A stretch of DNA of 64,000 nucleotides from Allolobophora icterica (GCA_963556255.1 OY744610.1:63797298-63861297); one strand, 5' to 3'. Counted from the first letter of the stretch, positions 41,525-51,410 are shown. Notes: a model not told the origin generated them from the letters alone. Made by a program: numbers and translations.

Positions 41525-41615
41525 GTTTCGGAATCGAACCAAGACGCAGACGTAATAGACCGTTGCATTACCAGTTGGCCACTCTGTACCCAGTGTACCC
41601 ATGGAAACAACGAGG
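41525..41615 (-). mobile_element. tRNA-derived SINE head, family S4 copy 2
   Basis: Minus strand: TGGCCAACTGGTAATGC (A box) and TGGTTCGATTCC (B box). A partial copy (GGATTCGAACCCAGACG) also occurs at 41098-41114. Confidence 0.6.
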
Positions 41616-42030
41616 AACAACAAACGATGACAGCACTGTTAGAGTCGTTCAGAATGGTACCTCATACTATAAAGTATAAACCATGAATTTCCAAACAATG
41701 AGTTTCCAACAATAGATTCCCAAACAATGTGTTTCCAGTCGATTCGAACGCCATTAAAGCTGGGTCGATCTGCGCAACACATTGGAGTGGCGTATATCTC
41801 GACAGTATCGACCTCCTGCACAGTTCTGGACACGCCACTGAGACTGTGGACACTCAGACAGAGTCAAAGTGAGTACGTTGAACTCTGCTGTAGAAGCAAA
41901 CGCTCCTTCGATGTGCCACCAACAAGAGAGAATTGGATTGTTACAAGAGCGCCGCTTAAGTTCGTTTTGATCAGTCGGTATATTCACTGGAGCAGGGAAA
42001 GCACTGTGAAGAGTGTGAGTACTAAGTAGG

Positions 42031-42595
42031 TACATCCTTATGGTTTATATATTTAGCTACACTTGTAACGCCTATTTATGCTAAGGAAAGCCACAATTTT
42101 CGAGCTCAGATGCTTCGTATGCGAAAAGATCGAGAGTTAACAAACATTGCCTTGTTAAAATGGATTTATTTAATCGTAAAAGAAACGAATTTCATTTCTT
42201 GTTTAAAATTAGGATTTGTAAAAGTTTCTCCGCTTCAGTTTAGTTGATTTTTCATGAAGACAATGGGAAAATCCCTGGAAAACATTTGACTTCATAAGCT
42301 TTAGTCGATGTAAGCACCTGTAGAAAATCGGTGAGAAATGACACTGGTGCAATTAAGAGAAGCGACTGATTAATGAAGATGAAGAAATTGAGATGAAGAA
42401 CAGAGGATCAGATTTTGGAAGCGATTCAACCAGATTGTATCTCGTAAACACGTTAGCACACGCACCAAGTAAAACCGGAAAAGGACTGTAAATTCTCAAT
42501 ACTATCCAGTGGAAAGGCAATGACAATAGCTTCTGGAGCGAAGTCGAACTTAGTCTAGCGTAATGGAGAGAAAGTGTTGGTAGTCAACGCATGGT
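42031..42595. other. No recognised feature
   Basis: Neither strand has a module, transposon end or protein signature. The composition is ordinary. Confidence 0.4.
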
Positions 42596-42604
42596 TTGGT
42601 TAGA

Positions 42605-42722
42605 TACTGTTTAGCGATGCTATGTCACAAACAGAGATGATTTACGTCACCTCCTTCTTCGTCCAGGCTTTGGACTGGCACTATCAGGGAGAGTAGCTAT
42701 ATATTCTCGGAAGTGTAAAGTG
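42605..42722 (-). ncRNA. Candidate small RNA, two-hairpin type
   Basis: Minus strand. Hairpin arms GATGCT (42616-42621) and ACGTC (42644-42648), AGGAGG-like stretch, then CCAGTCCAAAGCCTGGACG (reverse of 42660-42678), whose CCAG/CTGG pairing holds. Promoter at 42749-42784; length about 110 nt. Confidence 0.45.
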
Positions 42723-42748
42723 GACCAATGACCGATAACGAAAAGTAC

Positions 42749-42784
42749 ATATGGTCAAAATTCCCAGAATTAAAGGTGTCTCAA
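42749..42784 (-). promoter_or_regulatory. PSE-TATA module, degenerate
   Basis: Core GAATTAAAGGTGTCTCAA at 42767-42784, CATATGG at 42749-42755, gap about 13 bp. Confidence 0.5.
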
Positions 42785-42906
42785 TTGAGAATAATTTACC
42801 GACATCTTACGGCTTCCATGGCCGTTGACAGCGACCATACATTTGAATTTCGAAGCTTAAACTTCTTACATCGTGACTTTACTAACCATTTGACGAAATC
42901 GCGAAG

Positions 42907-42946
42907 TATATAATAAATGAACTAATGGATTTAAAGGTGTCTAAAC
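42907..42946 (-). promoter_or_regulatory. PSE-TATA module
   Basis: Core GATTTAAAGGTGTCTAAAC at 42928-42946, TATATA at 42907-42912, gap 15 bp. Confidence 0.7.
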
Positions 42947-43129
42947 TGAGCCTAAAATAATCTGTAGCGTTAGTGTTTAAGTTTATCCAGCCAAGATCGA
43001 TTACGTCGACTTTCAGTTAACAAAGTATGTCTCCTTTTAATAATTTATAGCGAAATAAGGAATAGATTTACAATCAATGCTTCGTAGTTTCCTGCGCTTA
43101 GAGACATCTTATGGATGCCAGCGCCGTTG

Positions 43130-43290
43130 ACGTCGACTTGACCTTTCTCAAATCGGGATTTGAACCATAATAAGATGTAAATAGTGTCAGAAATAACCGA
43201 TTTAAAGATGTCCAAATTAGCTAATATAATTCTTAGCATTACAGCTTTTAAACGACACCTTGCGGCTACGATGTCGTAAGTAGTGGTAGT
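43130..43290. repeat. Inverted repeat, left arm
   Basis: Pairs with 43785-43945 over about 150 bp: each arm carries a hairpin element, a PSE-TATA module and ACCTTTCTCAAATCGG or its complement. The two promoters point away from each other. Confidence 0.75.
43177..43216 (-). promoter_or_regulatory. PSE-TATA module
   Basis: Core GATTTAAAGATGTCCAAAT at 43199-43217, TAAATAG at 43178-43184, gap 15 bp. Confidence 0.5.
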
Positions 43291-43539
43291 AGTTTTCACT
43301 GCTTGTTAATCGACATCTTATGGCAACAAAGGCCGTCAACGTTCCCCTCCTCCTTTCTCCAAGCTTTACGTGGACATTATATAAAAACAGTCATTACACT
43401 ACACATTAAAAAAATAAAACAACGGTTGTGGATATAATCCAAAGATTGGACTGGAATCCAAGATTTGAGCGACAGTTAATGAGACCGTCGATGTTGTTTT
43501 TGTTACCGCAATTTAGCGGCTGTTATCTTAGATGCTGTT

Positions 43540-43615
43540 TAATGACACTGTGTCATAACATAGATGATTAGCGTCGCATCCTCCTTTCTCCAGGCTTGAG
43601 ACTGGCACTGATAAA
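43540..43615 (-). other. Two-hairpin 3' element, minus strand
   Basis: Arms GACACT (43544-43549) and AGCGTC (43570-43575) pair on the minus strand with one G-U. The block CCAGTCTCAAGCCTGGAGA lies upstream on that strand; there TCTC can pair with GAGA instead of CCA with TGG. No minus-strand PSE was found to its right within 300 bp. Confidence 0.5.
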
Positions 43616-43822
43616 GTGGCTTCGGTGAGCTTCCGATGTACCAAATAAACAATTTTTCCTCAATTAAAGCTTTTTCCGCTTTAGCTATTGACATGCATAC
43701 ATGTGGCCTACCTAATCTCCTTTGTTATGACACAGTGTCGTTAAACAGCAACTAACATAACGAGATGGCAGCCGCAAGGTGTCGTTTGAAAATTTTTATG
43801 CTAAGAATTATATTAGATTAAT

Positions 43823-43860
43823 TTGGACATCTTAAAATCGGTTATTTCTGACACTATTTA
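43823..43860 (+). promoter_or_regulatory. PSE-TATA module
   Basis: Core TTGGACATCTTAAAATCGG at 43823-43841, CTATTTA at 43854-43860, gap about 12 bp. Confidence 0.5.
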
Positions 43861-43883
43861 CATCTCATTCTCGTTAAAACCTT

Positions 43884-43948
43884 AACCCGATTTGAGAAAG
43901 GTCAAGTCGACGTCAACTGCGCTCGAAGCCATAAGATGTCGCTTAACA
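43884..43948 (+). ncRNA. Candidate small RNA, short type
   Basis: About 60 nt. Outer stem GACGTC (43909-43914) with GATGTC (43935-43940), inner loop AAC / ATAA, tail GCTTAACACA. Confidence 0.45.
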
Positions 43949-44105
43949 CAGGAAACTACCAAGCATTGATTCTAAATATATTCCTTATTTTTCTGTAAAT
44001 TATAAAAAGAGACAAGTCATATTTTGATAACTGAACGTCAACGTATTTGACCTTGGCTGGATAACGGTAAACACCTTAACGTTACAGATTACTTTATGAT
44101 AAGTT

Positions 44106-44144
44106 AAGACACCTTTAAATCGATTATCTCAGATACTATAAATA
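44106..44144 (+). promoter_or_regulatory. PSE-TATA module
   Basis: Core AAGACACCTTTAAATCG at 44106-44122, TATAAATA at 44137-44144, gap 14 bp. TTTTCATTTAATGG downstream. Confidence 0.68.
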
Positions 44145-44658
44145 CGTCCCGTTTTCATTTAATGGTTAGTATTGCTTTAACATTCGCTTTAGAAATTCAA
44201 ATGTAAGATCGATGTCCAAGGACTTTTTATACAGAGGACTGGGAACTTCTTATACACAAAAGTATTAAATACTGTTTTCATGTTAGAAGTTCTTATATGA
44301 AATTAAAAGTTTGGCTTACTTTTTATTGAACCACCGTGTATAACGTTGTGTGCTTAGTTTCTGAGCTATAATCGGGGTGAGGAAGGTTTCGCATCTTATT
44401 TACATAAATAATGCATTAAGTTAATCATATTTATGAAGGCATATCGACGAAAAATTATGTTTGCGAAGTAACTAAATTGTCTCTAGAAAGTTAAAACACC
44501 ATATTAACTGTCAGAAACAAAATTTAAAGTGGGGCGAAATCTATGGGTGAGTTAAACGGGTATAATGAGTTTCATGAGTAACCGATCCTCAAATATAGGA
44601 TCCTTGGGTCGGTGTCAAAGGCCTTGGAAACCGCAAGATGTCGGTAAATTACGCTCAG

Positions 44659-44697
44659 TTGAGACACCTTTAATTCGGTTATATTTGACCCTATATA
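44659..44697 (+). promoter_or_regulatory. PSE-TATA module
   Basis: Core TTGAGACACCTTTAATTCGG at 44659-44678, TATATA at 44692-44697, gap 13 bp, then TTTTCGTTCTCGG. Confidence 0.65.
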
Positions 44698-44857
44698 CTT
44701 TTCGTTCTCGGCAACGCAATATATATTTACAATTTCGCGAAGGCTGCATTTCTATGCATTTTAAATTTTTAAAAACAATTTAAGTTTGTTTAACGTACGG
44801 TCGACGTCAACGCAAAATTTTGAGCAATTTCATGCTTCATATTATATTATGATCCTT

Positions 44858-44897
44858 TTAGACACCTTTGAATTACTAATTTCTGATCGTATATATT
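44858..44897 (+). promoter_or_regulatory. PSE-TATA module
   Basis: Core TTAGACACCTTTGAATTAC at 44858-44876, TATATATT at 44891-44898, gap 14 bp, then TTTTCGTTAAAACC. Confidence 0.65.
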
Positions 44898-45007
44898 TTT
44901 ATTTTCGTTAAAACCGTTGTTATGGCTGTGTGTATTCCAGCTAGACTTTAACTAAACGTTAACGTTAAAACATTTTCATTCTACATGCTATAATTAGAAA
45001 TCAAATT

Positions 45008-45048
45008 TTAGACACCTTTAAATTTGTTATTTCTTGCCCAATATATTT
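45008..45048 (+). promoter_or_regulatory. PSE-TATA module
   Basis: Core TTAGACACCTTTAAATTTG at 45008-45026, ATATATTT at 45041-45048, gap 14 bp, then TTTAGTTCAATCAG. Confidence 0.68.
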
Positions 45049-45113
45049 TATATTTAGTTCAATCAGCATCTTTATAGTACACAGACTAGCACTTAATATT
45101 CTATTAGGTTCAG

Positions 45114-45150
45114 TTGAGACATCTTTAAATCGATTGTTTTAGATCTTATT
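45114..45150 (+). promoter_or_regulatory. PSE-TATA module, weak TATA
   Basis: Core TTGAGACATCTTTAAATCG at 45114-45132, TCTTATTG near 45143-45151. Confidence 0.5.
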
Positions 45151-45171
45151 GACTTCTCTATTTCTCAAATC

Positions 45172-45284
45172 AAATTCCGCCATTACTCGGAGTTCCAACG
45201 GTGCCAGGAAGCGCAAGTCCCAAGCATGGAATAATGAGGAGGGCGACGTCAACTGCCCCAGTGGCCATAAGATGTTATTAAACA
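45172..45284 (+). ncRNA. Candidate small RNA, two-hairpin type
   Basis: About 110 nt. GTCCCAAGCATGGAAT (CCA/TGG pair), AATGAGGAGGGC, outer stem GACGTC (45245-45250) with GATGTT (45271-45276). The inner stem is reversed here: GCC (45255-45257) with GGC (45263-45265). Tail ATTAAACA. A second hairpin (45356-45394) follows without its own PSE. Confidence 0.52.
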
Positions 45285-45355
45285 CGTGACATTATACTAT
45301 CACCAACGTTGAACTTTGCCGTTGCCCGTTCTCTGATATGAGAAAGGTCAAGTAG

Positions 45356-45394
45356 GCGTCAATGGTGCTGGCAGCCATAGGATGTCGATAAACA
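45356..45394 (+). other. Terminal-hairpin element
   Basis: GCGTC (45356-45360) with GATGTC (45381-45386), inner ATGG (45362-45365) with CCAT (45375-45378), tail GATAAACA. Confidence 0.5.
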
Positions 45395-45713
45395 CAGGAA
45401 ATTACTGAGCCTTCCCTTAGCTTTAGGGCCGTTAGGTAAACAGTGGAAAGAAAACCATTTATCGTGCATACTGTATGTGAAATTGTTATTATTTGATGCA
45501 TGATATGACGATAGATGATAACCGTAGATGTTAAGATAAGATGTCAGTTCACTGACGATGAATGAATAATGTCTTTAAAATTTCAAAAGCAAAATAAGAA
45601 TCTAATTCTCATTTTTCCATACTTTGGACTAGGACTGCGTAGCATTGTTGACGCTACGGGTAATGGCGGAGTTTATTTTGAGAAATAGCGAAGTCCATGG
45701 GATCGAAAATAAT

Positions 45714-45731
45714 TATTTAAAGACGTCTCAT
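45714..45731 (-). promoter_or_regulatory. Degenerate PSE-like element
   Basis: ATTATTTAAAGACGTCTCAT without a good TATA box. Homologue of 8612-8634. Confidence 0.3.
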
Positions 45732-45778
45732 CTGAACCTAAGGCTAAAGGAGTAATAACCATTGAACGAAAATATAAA

Positions 45779-45817
45779 ACATAAAGAATCAGAACATCTA
45801 ATTTAAAGGTGTCTAAA
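45779..45817 (-). promoter_or_regulatory. PSE-TATA module
   Basis: Core TAATTTAAAGGTGTCTAAAT at 45798-45817, ACATAAAG at 45779-45786, gap about 12-14 bp. ATTGAACGAAAATATAAAAC lies beyond. Confidence 0.55.
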
Positions 45818-46092
45818 TTTTGATATCTTATTATAACATGTAGCTTGAAATTATTTAACGATATAATTATTGCTTTAACCTTGAGCGTAGTGTAAGAGCC
45901 CATTTCGCTGGCTAGCTAGCTATTTATCTAATTCAAAGTTTAACGTCATCATATGACATCACAGGTCGTTGAGTAGTATGTACAATACATTTAAAACAGA
46001 ACTTACAGACAGCATGTAGAACTGTCAAAACAGCAGCCTACGATGTTCATAATAGTCATTTTTAAAATAGCTAATTATTGAACGAAAATGTC

Positions 46093-46134
46093 GTATATAT
46101 GGGATCATAAGCAACTAATTTAAAGGTGTCTAAA
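46093..46134 (-). promoter_or_regulatory. PSE-TATA module
   Basis: Core AATTTAAAGGTGTCTAAA at 46117-46134, TATATAT at 46094-46100, gap 16 bp. ATTGAACGAAAATGTCG lies beyond. Confidence 0.65.
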
Positions 46135-46440
46135 ATAATTTTGATATCTTATTATAAAATATTCCAATATTATGGAATGAAAGTGTATAGCAACTTCTGG
46201 CGTTGATGTCGACCACACGTTAAAGGAAATTAAGAGGTTCCATACATTCGCAGGACAATTTTGATCAACGATTTTTCTTTATTCTAAAGTTTAAGGTGTC
46301 ATCATAGTACTTTATAATGTTACGAATATTTAATGTTACTAATATTTATTGTTTAACAGAATAAAATAATACAGTTAATAATAAAAGGAAGCCATAATTA
46401 ATCATTATGCCGTACAAACGATGAGAATGATTCACAATAA

Positions 46441-46459
46441 CTAGACACCTCTTTTAAGC
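46441..46459 (+). promoter_or_regulatory. Degenerate PSE-like element
   Basis: CTAGACACCTCTTTTAAGC without a clear TATA box. A hairpin element at 46574-46603 follows. Confidence 0.3.
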
Positions 46460-46573
46460 TTTCACATTTGCCTTGTAAGTGAAATATTCTGCGTTGTCCC
46501 GTAATGACTTGAAGTTTACTTAATGGTGTATTATGCCATAAGAGCGGCGAGAACTTTCAAAACAATTTCTGTA

Positions 46574-46603
46574 GACGTCTGTTGCCAAAAGGTGTCGTTA
46601 AAC
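46574..46603 (+). other. Terminal-hairpin element
   Basis: GACGTC (46574-46579) with GGTGTC (46591-46596), a short loop TGTTGCCAAAA and tail GTTAAAC. Confidence 0.5.
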
Positions 46604-46884
46604 GCTGAATTCATCTTTTCAAGCCATAATTAAGATGTTGTTAATTGCTAATATACATGAGACCTCGACCAATGGTGAAAGTGCAGAATTGTATATCGGT
46701 TATGGTTCTCGATTGTCAAACCAGATACTGAGGGTTAAGCTGACGCCAGGGCAGAATTTTCCAGTCTTCAGTTCCAGTCGTGCCCTCTAGCGAAATTAAG
46801 TATATAATGGGCACAACCACCGTACATTGTTGAAGGAAAGGAACGAACGAGCGAATGAATGAACGAATGGATGAGTGAAGCGGG

Positions 46885-49765
46885 CAGTCAGTCAATCAAT
46901 CAATCAATCAATTAGACATTTATATAGCGCGCTCTTCAAGGCAACTATTCAGAGGCGCTCCCAGCCCAACCTCGACGAAAGAGAACAGCCTTAAGAGCAG
47001 AGAAGAAAGAGGTGGATGAGTCTCGAGGGAGAAACCGCAGTCCAACAGGAAGGCCATTCCAGATAGTGGGACCGGCAACGGAGAATGCTCGCTGTTGCAT
47101 GGTTGCAGTGCGAGCGAAAGGAACATGTAAGTCACCGCGGGCGGTGGAACGGAGTGAACGGCGACCAAGAAGTGCGGACGCTGGAAAACAAAGCTCACGT
47201 AGATAGAAAGGAGCGCGGCCAAGCTGACACTGCCAGACAATAGAAGCAACCCGGTATACAATGCGTTGCGAAAAAGGAAGCCAGTGGAGGACGTCACGCA
47301 TGTAGTCAGACACGTGACCAAACTTAGGGATGCGCCCAACGAGGCGCGCAGCAGAGCGTAGAACGCGTTCAAGGCAATGCAGTCGAGTGTGAGGGAGACC
47401 AATATAGAGAGAACAGCAGTAATCAAGTCGACAGGTAATGAAAGCATGAACGAGAGTAGCTGCGTGCTTGGGAGAGAGAGAGCGGGAGACCACACGGAGC
47501 TGACGTAACTGGAAATAACAACCCCGGCTCAACTGCGAAATATGCTGGGAGAGGGTGAGTTCAGAGTCCAAGGTGACACCAAGGTCACGAACTGAAGTGG
47601 AGAAGACGACATTAGGGAATTCAGTAGCAAGGCTAGCAAGATCAATCTTACCGAGTTGCCTGCGAGTACCCAGCCATATATATTGGGTCTTGGAGGGGTT
47701 CAGACGGAGGCGGTTAGAAGACATCCAGGCTACCAATGAGTCAGTGGAGAGGCACATAAGGCGGACTGCAGTGGCGGCATCAGAGGCAGAGCAATGAGTG
47801 TAAGCCTGTACATCATCAGCATAAAGCTGGTTAGACAGAGAGCAGGAAGTAAGAAGATGGCAAAGATCCGAGGTGAAAATGATATATAAGAGGGGACCCA
47901 AAACGGAACCCTGAGGAAGGCCGATCCGGACTGGGGCCCAAGGGGACCTAGTGGAACCATAAATAACAGAAGATGAGCGGTTATGTAAATAGGAGGCCAG
48001 CCATTCTAGGGGCTTTCCAGAAAGGCCAAAAGATGTGGATAGACGGAGGAGGAGGATGTCATGATCGACCGAGTCAAAGGCTGCTGTGACGTCAAAGAGT
48101 GCGAGCAGAGAGACTTGGGAGCGGTCAATGGCGCCATAGAAGTCAGAAAGAAGCCGGAGGAGGAGAGTTTCAGTGGAGTGACCCTTACGGAAGCCAGATT
48201 GATGCACCGGAAGTAGGTTATTTCCATCAAGGTAAGCTAACAGTTGCTGAGCAATCAATTTCTCAATAATTTTAGATATAAATGATACATTGGCTATTGG
48301 CCTAAAGTTAGCAGGATCTGACGAGTCGAGTCCAGCTCTCTTGAGGATCGGCGTGACAATCGATCTCTTCTGCGAGACCGGAAGATCGGCGTCACGGAGC
48401 GAAGAATTGCACAGGAGGGTCAGGAAGGGAAGAAGCACGTCGATGTAATCCTGAAGCAAGAAGGGAGGAAGGGGGTCAAGCTCGCAGGATTTCGCAGCTG
48501 ATGCCAGGATGACGCCACGGAGCTCTAGGCAGGAGATCTCATGCAGAACTGAGAGTCGGCAGTCGGTCGTAGGAAACTCAGGCGGAGGAAAGCCAGCGGT
48601 GTCGTTGCGAACCGATTGAACTTTGGCGGTGTAGTGGTTCAGGAAGTCGGTTGCGGTGAAGGATGGATCACCGGCCGTCGGTACCGATCGATGGCGCCCG
48701 AGTAGGTCGTTGAAAGTGGACCAGAGCCGCCTCGGGTCTCCTGCGTTAGATGATATCCGGCTCTCCCAATGATCTTTTTCCTTCTCCCGATGGCGACGAT
48801 GCATCCCTCTGACGAACTGGATCCATGCTATCTTGTCCGCCGGCGAGCACGTACGCTTATAGACGCGCTCGAGGCGACGCGCCTGGCGTCGGAGGGAATG
48901 ACACTCCGCGTCAAACCAAGGAGAGAGGGTATGCCGACGTTGTCTGACCGGACGGGATGGAAGAAGACTGTCGACGATGGTTGTCATGGAACTCTCGTAG
49001 ATGTCGAAGAGGTCAGGTGCAGATAAGTTGGTGAACTGGGTCGGGTCGGAGAAGGCCGGAACGGCAAGGAGAGCCGACCTGAAGGCTTCTCGGTCCAGGC
49101 GCTTCCAGCCGCGAGACTGCCGAACGACGTAGGCTGGTATGGTGAGAAGAAAGGGGATATCCGCGTAGAGCAGACCGTGATCGGAGATAACGGGTGGATA
49201 GATGCTCAAGCCGACGGGGACGCAGTCATCACGAGTGATGAAGACGTCCAACCAGCCACCATCGCGGTGGGTGGGAGCAGCGACATGCTGGATGAGGCCG
49301 TATTGCTGGAGGATTGAGGAAAATTCCCGAGTAGACGGCAGTGAAGGATCCTCAAGGTGCAAGTTGAGGTCGCCGAGGACAACAATTTGTGTGTTGTACA
49401 GTGCGAATTGCTCCATCGTGGTGGCAAACTCGCGGAAGAAGGTAGTAGAAGGAGGAACCGATCCGGGGCGGTAAATGGAGATGAGTGTAGTAGGACCCAG
49501 AGGAGAAGAGACGGAGGCAGCGAGGACCTCGAATGTGGTCGGAGGAGAAGAGATGACGATCCGCTTCAGGTGAAGGTTGTCTTTATAGAAGAGGACAATG
49601 CCTCCACCCCGACAATCCTGGTCAGATGGGTCAAGTCTGGGGCAGTCAAGGAAGGCATATCCAGAAGGTGCTGATCGCAGCACTGGCACATCGAGCGAAG
49701 ATTGGTGCCAAGATTCAGTGACGGCGAGTATGTCAAGAGCGTTGGAGGTAATAGAGTCGTTCGAT
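46885..49765 (-). mobile_element. L2-like LINE with long intact ORF2, 5'-truncated
   Basis: The 3' end is at the left: (ATTG)n tail (about 46890-46912), then CATTTATATAGCGCGCTCTTC. The readable ORF2 extends right to about 49765, where endonuclease sequence (DILAVTESWHQSSLD) is cut off. GC content is clearly above the surroundings, as expected for a young insertion. No target-site duplication could be fixed. Confidence 0.92.
46945..49689 (-). CDS. L2-like ORF2: endonuclease and reverse transcriptase
   Basis: A frame of 914 residues without a stop; it also continues upstream to about 49760. The endonuclease part has GGGIVLFYKDNLHLKRI, ISIYRPGS, VVLGDLNLHLEDPS and SDHGLLYADI. RT at about 440-690 has FRPIANVSFISKIIEKLI, QSGFRKGHSTETLLL, LFDVTAAFDSVDH (catalytic Asp), GLPQGSVLGPLLY and LYADDVQAY (catalytic Asp pair). 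The C-terminus has LHWLPFSQRIVYRVASIVWQC and AGPTIWNGLPVGLR and ends GSASE. No RNase H, as usual for L2/CR1. The first endonuclease residues and any 2A-like N-terminus are missing, so this copy could not move by itself. Confidence 0.94.
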   Translation of the reverse strand: MPVLRSAPSGYAFLDCPRLDPSDQDCRGGGIVLFYKDNLHLKRIVISSPPTTFEVLAASVSSPLGPTTLISIYRPGSVPPSTTFFREFATTMEQFALYNTQIVVLGDLNLHLEDPSLPSTREFSSILQQYGLIQHVAAPTHRDGGWLDVFITRDDCVPVGLSIYPPVISDHGLLYADIPFLLTIPAYVVRQSRGWKRLDREAFRSALLAVPAFSDPTQFTNLSAPDLFDIYESSMTTIVDSLLPSRPVRQRRHTLSPWFDAECHSLRRQARRLERVYKRTCSPADKIAWIQFVRGMHRRHREKEKDHWESRISSNAGDPRRLWSTFNDLLGRHRSVPTAGDPSFTATDFLNHYTAKVQSVRNDTAGFPPPEFPTTDCRLSVLHEISCLELRGVILASAAKSCELDPLPPFLLQDYIDVLLPFLTLLCNSSLRDADLPVSQKRSIVTPILKRAGLDSSDPANFRPIANVSFISKIIEKLIAQQLLAYLDGNNLLPVHQSGFRKGHSTETLLLRLLSDFYGAIDRSQVSLLALFDVTAAFDSVDHDILLLRLSTSFGLSGKPLEWLASYLHNRSSSVIYGSTRSPWAPVRIGLPQGSVLGPLLYIIFTSDLCHLLTSCSLSNQLYADDVQAYTHCSASDAATAVRLMCLSTDSLVAWMSSNRLRLNPSKTQYIWLGTRRQLGKIDLASLATEFPNVVFSTSVRDLGVTLDSELTLSQHISQLSRGCYFQLRQLRVVSRSLSPKHAATLVHAFITCRLDYCCSLYIGLPHTRLHCLERVLRSAARLVGRIPKFGHVSDYMRDVLHWLPFSQRIVYRVASIVWQCQLGRAPFYLRELCFPASALLGRRSLRSTARGDLHVPFARTATMQQRAFSVAGPTIWNGLPVGLRFLPRDSSTSFFSALKAVLFRRGWAGSASE

Positions 49766-49849
49766 TAGTTTTCAATTTTCCAATCAGTCAATCAATAAGT
49801 CATTTCATCGGTAATGTTGTCATTCACACCGTCATTCACTGTATTGTAT

Positions 49850-49900
49850 TGTATTCGGGCATTTATAAAGCGCTTCTAGAGGGAGAGTTATTCGTTTGTC
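49850..49900 (-). mobile_element. CR1/L2-group LINE 3' end remnant
   Basis: TTGTATTGTATTCGGGCATTTATAAAGCGCTTCTAGAGGGAG is the complement of the 3' end at 59075-59120. Confidence 0.6.
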
Positions 49901-49904
49901 CAAT

Positions 49905-50160
49905 CTAGCGGATCAAATTGAAGCAATCGACCGAGTTAATGGCGAATTCCTTTTCTCCGTGCACATCAATGGTTTTATTTCGTAGTTTACTTAACGAGAG
50001 GCCTTCGTTTAAAAGACCTACGATGTCACCCCGTTCTCCCAGGGGCGTCTATCCTACCTGCCCCAGACACCTGAGCCGACAAGTGTTCTATGAGTCGTGG
50101 TGTGTTTCGATAAAAAGATGAAAGATTAGGTAAGCAGTGGAAAGAAAACCGAAGTCTAAT
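49905..50160. other. No recognised feature
   Basis: Mixed sequence with no module or transposon signature; a short open frame has no recognised domain. Confidence 0.4.
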
Positions 50161-50198
50161 GGGACAATACAGCGGAAAATTTGAATATAACGCTCGCT

Positions 50199-50238
50199 TT
50201 AGACACCTTTAGAACATTCTTAACCATTGCTATATAAA
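50199..50238 (+). promoter_or_regulatory. PSE-TATA module, isolated
   Basis: Core TTTAGACACCTTTAGAACAT at 50198-50217, TATATAAA at 50231-50238, gap 13 bp. The flanks show no similarity to other modules. Confidence 0.65.
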
Positions 50239-50833
50239 CATAGGACACGACAGACATTTAATTTAATTTGGTATGATTTGGTTTATGTATTGGAAAATAT
50301 ACTATATTGTATAGTGTTACAATATTGTGTTGCAATACAGGAAATATAAGGTAATTGTGAATACAATACACTGAAACACAACTTTAAACAATTGTAATTA
50401 TATGTTTATATATGCTTTGTTAATTAAATACATTTATCGTGGAGTGTGTTAAATATCTGAACAGTGTAAAAAAAAGCAACTTGGTATACCATATGTTTCA
50501 TTTAATGTGTATGCGGTTTGTGAATTTGTTATTATTTCGTGCATGGTGTAATTGTAGCAGTTGATATTACCATGGAATGTCGTTAAGCTGAAGAATAAGA
50601 AATAATTGATTAGAAATTTCAAATGTAGAAAAAGAATATAATGTCATAATTATAATTATATGTACTGTGCATTTATATTTGAAATTGTTTAAATATATCT
50701 TATGTGTGGTAGTTATTGTAAAATACTGTTTAAATTGCATCAAGCATTTTATTAATATGTGTATTATAATCTCAAACAATATTAGATATAATACTTTAAA
50801 TGATGTGACATTCTATGACATTGTACGGCTCTG

Positions 50834-50871
50834 GTTGACACTTTTAAATGGTGTCTTTCGGACGCTATAAG
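50834..50871 (+). promoter_or_regulatory. PSE-TATA module
   Basis: Core GTTGACACTTTTAAATGGTG at 50834-50853, TATAAG at 50866-50871, gap 12-13 bp. Confidence 0.55.
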
Positions 50872-50893
50872 TATCTTGTTTTCTGTAAATTGC

Positions 50894-50944
50894 ATTTATG
50901 AATTGTCGTCAACGGCCTTTGATGCCATAAGACGACGTTAAATG
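50894..50944 (+). ncRNA. Candidate small RNA, about 50 nt, best covariation
   Basis: Outer stem GTCGTC (50905-50910) with GACGAC (50931-50936), perfectly paired although both arms differ from the usual GACGTC/GATGTC. Inner GGC (50914-50916) with GCC (50924-50926), loop CTTTGAT, 3' bulge ATAA, tail GTTAAATG. No further PSE follows for about 2 kb, so this hairpin belongs to the promoter at 50834. Confidence 0.55.
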
Positions 50945-51049
50945 TTTGGATTAATAATAATACATTTAATTAGTGTTTTCCTATGTTTCAGAAGGCTTTG
51001 AATGGGCGTCTATACAAACTGTGGCTTCACGGTATCCGATTATGGGAAA

Positions 51050-51235
51050 CGGTAACCGATTGGTTAGAACGCTCGCCTTGTAACGCGGACATTACGGGTT
51101 CGATCCTACTTCCCGAGACGGTTACAGTGTAGGGACCTTGAATAAGTCCTTCACTCGCAATTACTCAGCGCCATCGACTGATACTTAGTCATTGGGTATC
51201 GGCGTTTAATAAATGCGTAATGATAATAATGAGAG
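51050..51235 (+). mobile_element. tRNA-derived SINE, family S2 copy 2
   Basis: A-box-like TTGGTTAGAACGC, B box GGGTTCGATCC near 51098, then ATAAGTCCTTCACTCGCAATT, as in the 13.63-13.88 kb copy. The tail is diverged. Confidence 0.6.
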
Positions 51236-51410
51236 ATTAGCTGTTTATTCCTTATGCACGCTGACGAAAAAAGGAAGAATTGAAGGAAGAAATAACTAGA
51301 GGAATGAAGGAGGGAAGGACCAGCAGTGAAGGAAGAAGGAAGGAAGTAACCCGTAAGAAGAGAAAGAAAGAAAAGAACGAAGGTAAGAAAGAAAAGGATG
51401 ATGGAAAGAA

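Larger units (their letters stand above)
40460..42030. repeat. Three-copy block, copy 2
   Basis: As copy 1, but its front part is itself doubled: promoter modules at 40781 and 41214, each followed by AACTAACCAACCAGT-like sequence. The right part ends TCAGTCGGTATATTCACTGGAGC near 41995. Confidence 0.8.
43785..43948. repeat. Inverted repeat, right arm
   Basis: Complement of 43130-43290. Between the arms lie about 500 bp with the hairpin element at 43540-43615. Confidence 0.75.
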
